DNA of 64,000 nt from Echinococcus granulosus (taxonomy: Eukaryota > Platyhelminthes > Cestoda > Cyclophyllidea > Taeniidae): NCBI RefSeq assembly GCF_000524195.1, contig NW_020170389.1, forward strand, positions 431,010 to 495,009, read 5' to 3'. The position numbers and the translations under genes are program-made. Shown in pieces: positions 53,994 to 64,000 of this stretch. How positions within the stretch are numbered: position 1 is the stretch's first letter; each line of letters begins with the position of its first letter. Below the pieces are notes generated by a model that did no database searches, was not told the DNA's origin, and worked only from the letters and a program-made list of their open reading frames with translations.

Positions 53994-56900
53994 TCAACCG
54001 CTGGTATTAGTGGTATTGGTGACAGAGGAGGAGCGAGGAGAGGAAGCAGCAGTTGACAGGGGTGGGGTGATGGATTTGGCCTTGAGATAACCGAAGGCCA
54101 GCGTGGCCGGCGCAGTGATCGTGGTGACGGTGGAAGGCTCGTGAACCGGAGTGGACGGAAACGAGGCTCCGGCACTGCCGCCACTCAGGGCAGCTGATGT
54201 GGAGGTATGTGTGTTATTTTGCGGTGGCTGTGGCTCCGACAAGGAGGCATTTGTCTTCCCTCCAAATAGCGACAACTACAAAAGCGAAAGACGATAGAAA
54301 GTGCGCAATCAAATATATGCCACCCATCTTTAAGGTAAAGCACGGACAACATTGCGTCTATTGCGTCGTCCAGAGGTGCCAGAGATGCCCGTGGATAACT
54401 TGCTGAAAGGAACGAGTGTGAGTGGAGGGGAGAGGCGGGAAGGAGCCGCTGCTGCGGCCAGACACGTGGTCGATTGACTGCTGGTCGGAGGGTTGGAGCA
54501 GTCACCCTGTCCGGCATCAAGATATGCCGAGGACGTTGGTAAGTCGACTACGGAACGTCGACCACCTGGGAAACCGGACAACGATGCTGTGCTTAACTGG
54601 GGCTGCTGCCGTCGGCGAACTCGATGTTGGGAGGTGGAATAGGACTGCTCTGTTGTATTCGCCGGTAAGTGACGCGACTCCGGTGGCGGCGCTGCTATCA
54701 CATCTGTCTGGCAGTGATGGTGATTATTGTAGCTGGGTCTCTGCAACACAAGCATTTAATCCGATAAATTTAACCACAGTTAGTCTCAGAGCAGTCATTT
54801 GTTTTGTGGAACTCACGAAAGACGAGTATTCTTCAAGCGGTTTAGTGGAAGAAGAGGAGGGATTGGTGTTACTGGTGGGATGCCGCCGCGATGTAGAGAG
54901 GGACGAAAGAGATGGCGGTGGTGGGGGTGGGAGGTTCTGTCGAGGGATACAGAGCCTATGGGGGCAGGAGGGGAGGTGCCAATGGCGAAGTTGAGGCGTC
55001 AGCATTCTTCGCTTTGCACCGGCCACCGCCACCTCTCTCTCCCCTCCGCTTGAAGAGCGACTAGCCGACGCCAGCTGCATTAATTGGTTCAGAGAGGAGA
55101 CCCAAAGACGGGGCGGCAGAAATTCGCCACCAGCCGCCAATCCTCCACCGCCACCCAACCCATCCATCTCTTCAAAGGGGAGGGATGGTGTGGAGGCCTT
55201 GAAGGCCGTCTCCGTTGTGTACCTACCACTGATGCCGGTGCCCGTGTGTAGAGGAGTTTCTAGGCTGAAGATAAATAAAAGATGCTACGATTAGACAACA
55301 GCAAGTTTTAGTAATGACGTCGCTTATTATCTGCAGTGTAGCCCCTTGTGACACTATTAAAGACGGAGTAAAAGCGAAAGCGCTAATCGACTACCCACTA
55401 CGAAAATAAATCCCACTTCCAATAGACCCTATTAAATGCATGATACTAAGAAACGTTGGAGTGACAGTTATCACGGGCTATTAAGGCAAAACACCGCTGA
55501 GGGATTCAATTAAAATGAAGAGCAAGGTCATATAGGAAGAGATGAAACAGGCTTGGCCAATTCGCCAAGACCCATTCAAGATAAGTGGACATTACCAATG
55601 ACATACAATGGAGACGAGAGAACAATCCATCTATAACAAAAGTTACACTTAAGGAACTGTTATACCAAGATTCAGTATGAAGTGCCACATTACATTTCCT
55701 CCCCTTTTTTTAGACATTGAAGAAAAGTGTGCGGAAATAAGGTTGACGCATGAAAACGCAGTGAAAAAAAAACCCACTTCTAATGGGCCTGTGAAATGTG
55801 CATAACTCAGAAATGTTGGAATGAGTGGAAAAATTGCCGCCGCTGCCGACGAAAAAACTGCATTAACTCAAAAGATTTAATTATTAAGCTTAAACCGAGC
55901 AACAGGTATGAACGACCGGATATCCCAATGCTACCGGTGTGGACACTTGAGAAAAGAACAATCTGCCGACCCTAATCGTTAGGATTACTTTAGCTGTCGA
56001 AGCTAAAGAGAGATCACTTGAATTAGTACCCGGGCGGCATGCATGCAAAACCCAAGTCAGCAGCTCGTGAAGAGCCAGGTGTGGAGGAGGAGGGTGTGTT
56101 GGAGGCCGATGTAACGGTGGCAGCACCCCCACCAACCACTGCCATCTCGTTGGTAGTCGTGGAAGCGAAGGGAAGTGGCGCCTCGCCTCCACAGGGAGTA
56201 CTGACGGAGCGACGGCGCTCGCGGGGACGCGCAAAACCGCTGGTGACCGCTCGGATGCCTGAAGTGAGGAAGGAGGAGACACCACCGCCCACTGATGTCG
56301 TCGTGAGAATGGCACCCCCTGCATTTGTCTGGTGCTGCTGGTTGTAGTTGTGATGATGCTGATTCAAACCACCCTTATTTGCCAATCCCAAGTCAATGCC
56401 TGCAATTGGAAAGCGGTACATAATCAACTATTTGTTAAGCCTAAGAATATCTGGTATGAAAAAAGAAGCAGTATATAACTAATTTATTGATAACATTTGG
56501 ACTGCAAAATGCGATTCTGAAAACCTTCTAATAACTGAGTAAAATTAATATCTGAGGTTTGTCGGAATTGACTATTGGTTATTTGGAAGACTTAGTGGGA
56601 GAATGATGGAGGATTGAGAAATCTAACAATTACAACGGTACTGTTCGTTCAATAAAAATGTAGTCTCATGTTGTCTAGCACGCATCTCAGTCATCTTTTA
56701 TTGTTTGGTTGGATGACAGTCCCACATTCAAGCTTATGGCTATAGTTTGAATGGTAGGGTTGTTCGTGTGAGAAAAATGAGGTCTCATGTTCGAGAGTCG
56801 TCGCCTTGATCCTCCACCATATCATTAATTCTCACAGACTTCTTTGTCTTATTCAACTGATTACAGTGACGCGTTAGTTTACGTTAAACTAAAGTTGATG

Positions 56901-59900
56901 ACATTTTGATCCAAGCGATTATCGAGAGGAATTGATTTCCAATTATAGGGGACTATTTGTTTGCGTGATAATGATAAAGAATACGCGCTTCAAGATACCG
57001 ATTTCTCGCCGAAGTATTGCAAGTCCATCACAATGTTGAGAAACACACAGCACACTTATATGATCTAAATGATTGATAAACACAACAATTCGTGATTACT
57101 TCGTGTATATTGCCAGTTGCTCTCAATTTTAGTGCATGATTGTACACCACGATCACCAGTCAAGAGTAAAGTCCCCTATCAGAACCGAAGTTCTCGAACC
57201 GTAAGTACACGGTGCGTTCATTAATTAATTACACCATAGTCATCAGACGCCTCATCTGCTGGTGTTTTGGACTTTCTGCGCCGCAATGGATCTTTTCACA
57301 ATGAAATTAAAATCACAAAATCTTAGAACACACCTCGAACTTATCCGCGATTGTGCAAATCATGCGGTACAATTAGGCCAGCTCTTAAAGTAGTTGTCGC
57401 CATCGCCCAGAACCTTACCCTTTTTTCCCGATGGATGTTGTTTGACCATGGAGTGATAAGGAATAGTTGGAGCCGTCCACCCCTGTGAGTTCGGTGGTAG
57501 GTTATCTGCGGACCGGTGAATATGCGGACAGGGAACGAGAAGGACAGTTCCGAATTGAAGGGCGTCGTCAGTGGTATGGAATATCTCTTCATTCTCCCAT
57601 TTCTCCTCTTCTACCCCGTCCTTTCCTTCATTTTTCCTCTGCAGCCAACCCGCCTCGTTCCGTCTACGTCGCCGCCGACGTCCCGTCAACGATAGTACAT
57701 GCAACGGTGTGGCAGGGTCGATGTCATCGGGGGGGAGGGGCGACAAGCCCTCGGAGAACTTAAGGAAGACTGGTTCGATGGAGGAAACTGAGGAGGCTTT
57801 ATCGTACGCGAAGGGGATCAAAGAGGGGAACGAGGAAGCAGCGGGACAAGGAGAACAGGAGGAGGCGATGGAAGAACAGTATCCCGTGGGAGGATCGAGG
57901 GTGGAGGTCAACGAGTGCAGATGGTGACTCAATCGATTAGATTTTGCTGTGGTAACTAGATGGAAGTGAATAATCAAGTAATGTTTACGTAAAAGCCTTA
58001 AGGCATAACTAAGTGCAGATTAAATGGAAATACAGTCAACGAATCAACGTGCACAGACGATGGAAGGTTGCGTATTGCATGCATCAGTAATAGGCCCTAT
58101 CTTGGTAAAAAAATAACTTACTCTCAACAATCGTGCTGCACTCATCGGGTCTGGAGGCAAACGAACCTTCTAGTTTTGACAAGATAGTTCCAAAAGTGGA
58201 ATCATTTTTTTGACAACACAGAGATCTACAAGAAGAAGCCACTCATATACAGGACGCTAATGAGCGATTGAAGTGATTAAGCGTTGTCATTCCAAGTGAT
58301 ACAGAACTACCTCCAAAGTAAAAATGTCAAATTTTGTAAACAGACTTAATTTCAGCTTATCTTCGCCCAATTTCACCCCTATATTTCAACGTAGTTTCCA
58401 GTTTTTAAGTGGTTAGATTATTAAAATGGGCAATTTTACATTAGAATTAAAAGATTCGAGGCCCATCATAGAACTCTCCAGTTAGTTTTGCCTAGCTCAT
58501 TCGAAGAGGAGTAGAAGTAACCAAAACAAAAAGAAAATCGCAGAGCAAACCCATGTGTATCCATCGAATATTTGAGAAGTTTTAACGTTATTTCACCAAC
58601 GCTGATACCCGTTTGTTCCTTATAAATTACGCCATGAGCCACCAAGAGTAGAATTAAAAAGCAGCTAAGACATTTTCGTGTCAGCCTGATAAAAGTATAT
58701 TTTCTCCACGGATGATCACTGAACGCATTCTACTTCCTTCAAAGTGAGGCATTACTGCAAACACACACACCTGCCTAAAGATAAGGTGAAGAAGACAGGT
58801 TGTTAAAGTAAAATCGGAAATCATACACTTACTAAATAGATGAACCTTCTCACCTAAATGAGAATGGAAATCTACCAACAGCTGAAGTCGTAGCTAAGGC
58901 TTACCAATCTATCATTACATCTCAAAAAGCGGAAGACTGACAAAGCACCAATATGCAGTTTCCATAGCTTACCTCGACCGTAACCGCGAGCCTCCCGAGG
59001 GATCCTGATCGAAGAAACGCAATTGTTTCAGTGGGATGTTAGAGGGTACTGGGGGGCTGCAACTGCGGCCGTACCTCCCTCTTGGAGATATGGAGGGGGC
59101 CAGGGTGAGTGTAAGCTTCGGCGGTCGATAGTTCGAGCCCATCGGCGAGGAAGTGGATGATGTCTCAGAAGTCCTGAAAGCGCCACCACCAGAAGAATTT
59201 GAAGTCGCTGTCCGACTACATCGGTAAAAGTGGTGGTGACGATGATGATGGTGTCTGTGGAGATGATGCCGACTGTGATAGTAGTGCCGATGACAACGAC
59301 GATGGTGGCTGTGGAGACGACCCGGCAAAGGTGCGGGATGAAAGCGGCCCTCGTAGATGGTGCCATGGCTGCCCTCACCACTATCTCGCGCCTTCGGAGA
59401 GATGGTCTTTCGAGACCGCCTTCGTCCTCCCTCGCCAGAGGCTAGTTTACGCGTCCAGCAGGCAGACAGAAAGCTAGACAGCGCATCTGGAGAACAAATA
59501 CAGGAAGATAGCATTAGAATAGTCAAAAAATGATCAAGTTTACGTAAATGGTACATGAAAATTAGTGTCAAACTGTTTGGTTCTGTGGATTTGACTATGC
59601 TACTGTACTTGACCTAAAGTTAAAGAAAATAAACTCTTCCAAAAGTTGTCGCAACAGACGGGCAGCAGCAAGACAGTTTGATAAAAGGGGGAATATAGTG
59701 AAGACATTGCGACTATTTATTTGTGATAGCTGAAAGTTTTTCTACTCACGAAAACACTTTCCTGACAACCCAGTGGAGTTGTGTGAGTCAATTTTAGCCC
59801 AGAGGAACAAATGAATACGCATGGAAAGTCACATTCGAATATCGTTAGCTTTGTTTATGGTGAGACCACATCCACTACGATGATTTGCCGCGCTACTTCA

Positions 59901-62900
59901 GTAAAAATTAATACAGTGAGAAATTCCCTAAGGAAAATCCCGATAAAAATTGAATCAGTCTTTGCAAAAGCCAAGCATTAAATCACCAATCTTCGTCTGC
60001 CAATAGGGGATACCCAAGCCTTCTTAAAAGGTCAACTTGTTGCTGACATAGCGATTTATTGGGCTCACAAATTCTTAGTAAATTTTCATGTTGCTTCAAA
60101 AATTCATGTTTAATCACCATTGAATGGTGTGTGATGGTTTCTTCACACAAGTGTTCAAAGAAAAGCCCATTTGGTGTAGTAGTGTGAAAGGAGGCGCACT
60201 ACATAGCACATCAGTGGTAAAATAATAGACCGGTGAATTAATTCTCCACTTATTCTCCAATTCACTTATAAATGGTCTGGTAAGGCGGGAACTACAAAAA
60301 ACCTCTGTGCCAAGGTTAAACCAAAAATCCTCGAAGGGATACTCCAACATGGTAAATAAGACTTTTATGAGACCCTTAGATGTTAATTGACATTATTTGA
60401 GCAGACCGCAAGCATGCCATTTGTAGTTAGAGGCTGACACTGATATTATGAACAGCTTATTCAACCAAACCGCGATTTATCGTTTAAGTTTGCAATAAGA
60501 CTACCTCCAGATACGGTTTCTCAGTCGCTGCGTTGGTGACAGCGTGATGGGATACCTGACAAAAATACCTCTTGTGAAGAATATGGCCACACTTGCTGTT
60601 TCAATTAAGGCCTGTCTAAGTGAATCGGCTTGTTGCTGTATAGGAAACGGAAAACTTGGACATGCATACCCTCTAATTAATATACTGACATAACCATATC
60701 AGCACCTCACAATACATAGGCATATCCTCTGTTTCATTCTCCCTTGAAAGAGAAAACCATTAGTTATACAAAATTACAGCTGCACAATTTACTGCATACG
60801 GATATATGAACCATTTAAGTCACTTCAAGATGTTTATAAAAATAACAACAATATCGGGAGACCGCATTAGAGGCAGATATAAATAATGGAAAGATGGAAT
60901 TACGCATGTATCCTTCCACGTCTGAATTAAGCTCAGAGTTTAACATGGCTATCTATTCAAAAGGTAAGGGTAAAAAGACGGATTGCTAGATAATCCTCAC
61001 CACACGAAATAAACTCAGCCTGTTAAAAGGGAAACTGTTTCAGGGTCGGCAAGCTTTCTTTGACGAAACAGTCCAAAAGCTACAAGCCAGTGGAGCTAAT
61101 TTGACAATACAACCCTGAAAACCATTCTTTACAGTTTCTTGTAGCCTCATTAGGCGGCTTCCAACTAAGTAACGAAGATCAGTAAGCCAAGGCAGAGCTT
61201 ATTCAGCCACATATAGATAGCACAAACAGCTCTGCTCGAATAGACTTTAAATGCGAAATGGCTCAGTTCATATTTAATGACGTGATGTGCCGGGTTCTAC
61301 TAAACGTGCCGCGTTCTTGGATGACACTACATACGCTTGGTAAGAAAAGCAGTGAGAAGTGGTATTGTGTAGATTAGCAAACAACCTACTACATCATCGA
61401 GACCGGGTAAAGCGGGGGAAATGTTGGATGTAAAAGCATTGCTTCACCATCTTAATACATTGCTATAGTTACCGCTACGTTCCGTCAAAAATGCAGCTAA
61501 AAAAACGAAAAACGGCAGGAGCCATGAGAACAAAAAACGGCTGTTTGGTGCAGCCTCTGGATGACAGCATTGCTAGTGATAACGTGAAATAGCCAGCATA
61601 GTAAAGAATCTTCTTGCCTCTAGACAGGGTAATGAGTTACAACCACAATCAAAAAGGCGATGAACCCGGCTGCTTTAACCTACCCAATACGAAGTTGGGT
61701 TGAAGCTTAGCCGCAGGATGGAAAACTCCACCAAGGATCGGTTTATTAACATTACCGTCCTCAGCCTCCTCTTTACTAACTGAAGTTTTTGTACCATCAA
61801 CCAGCCAGTCATTTAAACGGGCATCAGCAATCGGTGTTTGAGGTGAGGATTCAGCCGTGGAGCAGAAGGGCAGAGTCGATAGGTTCCCAGTTCCATGGCA
61901 GATGTTCATTTTAGCACTATCATTAGTACCACTGACAGCCAGAACGATGAGGTGTGGCATCGGCGCGAGGTGTTCGGCGAGCGCCTTGATCGCAGTCGCA
62001 CGGGAGAAGAAGCTACGCGGACGTGGAGTAGTGTGGGAACAGTCGGAAGCGCCGCGATAACACTTACAGCAGTACGTAGCTGCGGCGACCTCCCCGCATG
62101 TGCAGGGCGGAAATGCGCTATATGACGTGGGGATGGCTTCATCGGCGGAAAGAAGGAGTATCACTCCATCGAAGACGTCCGGTGATCGCCGTGGATTTAT
62201 AGCCAGCGCTAAAAGCTGTAAATTCGAATATTTGTGCCATAAAAGAAACTCGTAAGAGAAGCTTTAAAACTCGGACATGTATCAAATAAATTAAATTTGA
62301 CGTCTACTGACCCAACCGCCTTTGTGTTGAAGCCTACCACATGCCAGCCCATCCTCAACAATGAAACCAAAAAATCAGGAAGGCGCTTGATCGGACGAGA
62401 GATTAAATGTCAGTGAAGTAATTTGCATTACTTTTTTTCTAAATTTACTGCAAATTTGTTATGGGTTGCACGCTTAGTGAAAGTAGGTGAAAAATCATAA
62501 AATCGAAGTTTTGATATCACAGGTAATGTCGCCTGGACGCTAGGCATCGGTGCATACACAAGCACCAACTGCTAGCTTAGGCGCACAAGCTCACATTGGT
62601 GTTCGAAGGTTTAACTCCTGCTTAAAAAAACCTAACTACGATGTTTTAGTGTCGAAATGGCATCATCCTCAGACATGGATGTCAGCAGATGAGTGGAGTG
62701 ACGTAACAGGTTGGATTTTTTAAAAAAAGAGATTCGTCCCTCAATTTAAAGAGTAAGTTGAGTCGATAATATTTAGAAAATAAATAATTGTGTCAAGGCC
62801 CACTTCTTGAAGTCGACATTACGAATGTTTAGCATCTGATTCAAAGGCACAAATCGGCAATTCAAGTCTATCTCATGCTCCTCCTTCAAACATAATTTGA

Positions 62901-64000
62901 ACAGACTAACACAGTGCGGACAGCCCAAAAAGTCAATTAACGAACTGTTCATCTGATGAGGGTGTGGCTAATGAATGCGTAGTGTAGCGTCAATGCCTTA
63001 TGAATTTTCGTCATAAAGGATGACTTCAACCTTTTTTCATGATTAAGCCACGATAGAGACTTAAATTGGAACTAAGATGGTTGCTAATCAACCAAAAGCA
63101 AGCGCAGTAGGAGTGGATGCATCCATTTCAAACAATATTAAAGGATTTGAAACAACTTGATGAAGTTAAAGTTAAACGCAAAGGAATCTGAAACGCGTAT
63201 TCACTAAAAAACCCACTACAAACAAGCGAAGTTGACGAAGAGAAAAGCTTACGATTAAGAAATCCATATCGGTCAAGCGAAATAAGAATAGGTGAACAAG
63301 TGCTTCCCACTCACATGACCCAAAGGCGATGAAACTAGAAACTCTTGCAATGTACAAAGACTAGCCAATCACATATTTCAGATCATATAAACTCATGTAG
63401 AAACAGTAAAGTTACCTCATGATGTGAGAGGAAGGAAGCCTGTACAGTACCCAAGACAGGAGAGATCACAGAGTCGCCAATGACGGAGGTTAGTAAAGTA
63501 TCCACAGGTGTGAGAATAGTTGAAGCAAGAGGCCATGAGCAGACGAGGTTCTGTGTGGCACGGGAAGGGGAGGACGGGGATGTGAGCAAACTGGGGCTAG
63601 TGACACCTTCAGGCACAAACCCAGCCGCCCGAAAGAGATTAATGCCAGCGTTGGCAGCTACTACGTCCGTGCACACTGCACACACCGCCACGGACAGCCG
63701 TTTATCCCCCTGTCCGAGAACGCAGGAGAGGTGGCTAGAAAAGCTGTTCTGCGCCTCCCCCACACTCCACTCCGTGCTGGAACAGAGGCTCTCAAATACC
63801 GCGTCTATGCATCGATCGGTCTGATAAGCCGGACAGTGTGGTAGAGGGAAGGTGAGTTGAAGCGAGTCTTGCTGGTTCATGAAGGAGCAAGAGTAGTGCC
63901 GGTGTATCGTGCCTCGCGGTAATAACAGTGTCGAGGCCTCAGTTTGAGAAACTCGATGCAATAGGATGTCGAGATGACCGGCGAGGCAGGTCTGGCGTTC
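53994..64000 (-). CDS. Large low-complexity protein gene(s), unrecognised, 5' beyond window
   Basis: Minus-strand coding exons: 64000-63416 (open at the edge), 62208-61684, 59486-58973, 58169-58122, 57946-57419, 56399-56030, 55264-54817, from 54740 down (end unclear, 54330-54440), and 54275-53994 with the stop. Joins 61684/59486, 58122/57946, 57419/56399, 56030/55264 and 54817/54740 agree in phase; the others do not join directly, so exons are missing or this is two genes. The first parts look folded (AGHLDILLHRVSQ; AIKALAEHLAPMPHLIVLAV; a Cys group PPCTCG..CCKCYR). Then come a His-rich run, seven Arg in a row, GGGGGLAAGG, six Pro and much Ser/Thr/Pro/Gly. Exons are GC-rich compared with the introns. 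I recognise no family; a regulatory or scaffold protein is a guess from composition only. Confidence 0.5.
58681..58881 (-). CDS. Two small exons with an Sm/LSm-like end (candidate)
   Basis: Exons 58881-58833 and 58754-58681 join in phase 1 across a 78-nt intron with good ends and finish at a TGA. The reading is LLVDFHSHLGEKVHLF, then MPHFEGSRMRSVIIRG and ENILLSG. The end resembles the Sm2 motif of Sm/LSm proteins (I-R-G-x-N-I/V), for example RGENLV in SmB and RGENVVLL in LSM1. The first half of an Sm fold was not found, and the phases do not fit the neighbouring exons of the large gene, so this would be a separate nested gene, an alternative end, or chance. Confidence 0.25.
   Translation of the reverse strand: MLVDFHSHLGEKVHLFSKCMISDFTLTTCLLHLIFRQVCVFAVMPHFEGSRMRSVIIRGENILLSG
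59487..61683 (-). other. Intron in the large gene
   Basis: AT-rich stretch starting with a strong donor (GTAGGT just below 61684) and ending with CTCCAG just above 59486. No other exon was seen. The flanking phases (1 and 1) agree, so it can be one intron of 2.2 kb. Confidence 0.45.

Noticed and set aside
54422..54994. 190-codon plus-strand open frame
   Set aside because: It is the complement of minus-strand exons whose splice phases agree; its reading across those exons is a shadow caused by GC-rich sequence without stops.
59199..59477. Asp-rich plus-strand open frame
   Set aside because: It is the complement of the His-rich repeat in the minus-strand exon; repeats of CAT read as GAT/ATG on the other strand.

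Overview
The window is eukaryotic nuclear DNA from an invertebrate animal. Genes are split by GT..AG introns, intergenic DNA is AT-rich, and the recognisable genes are animal orthologues. A flatworm is the best inference. Several introns are only 30-39 nt long, they sit at the 5' ends of MCM6 and MRPS26, and intron size grows toward the 3' end, which is the pattern described for schistosomes and tapeworms. No sequence here proves the species. A run of 100 N at 30327-30426 is an assembly gap.

Layout. (1) 1-5.1 kb, plus strand: a possible last exon ending at 135, then a mostly empty stretch with simple repeats, then a coding exon at 4781-5089 with one membrane helix. (2) 6.5-7.3 kb, minus strand: a complete four-exon gene for mitochondrial ribosomal protein mS26. 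(3) 8.2-17.3 kb, minus: an ABHD8-type alpha/beta hydrolase. (4) 18.9-27.8 kb, minus: an SPPL2-type intramembrane aspartyl protease with signal peptide, protease-associated region, YD, GFGD and PAL motifs. (5) 34.4-41.2 kb, plus: a PDE1-type cyclic nucleotide phosphodiesterase, catalytic domain complete, 5' end not found. (6) 41.5-42.4 kb, minus: an unrecognised two-exon gene for a secreted protein of 82 residues, tail-to-tail with PDE1. (7) 42.9-44.9 kb: two weak minus-strand candidates. (8) 45.1-51.3 kb, minus: a complete 14-exon MCM6 gene of 816 residues. (9) 54-64 kb, minus: coding exons of one or more unrecognised, low-complexity-rich proteins that run off the right edge. Two small exons inside this region carry an Sm-like motif.

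The genes do not form a pathway; the clustering looks like ordinary gene order. The most unusual points are three introns with GC..AG ends and an identical GCAAGT donor (one in ABHD8, two in MCM6), the very short introns, an extra 24-residue exon in the PDE1 catalytic domain, Ala for Gly in the ABHD8 nucleophile elbow with a long insertion before it, the small secreted protein, and the large low-complexity gene. Exon borders were read by eye and checked by phase; they need transcript support.
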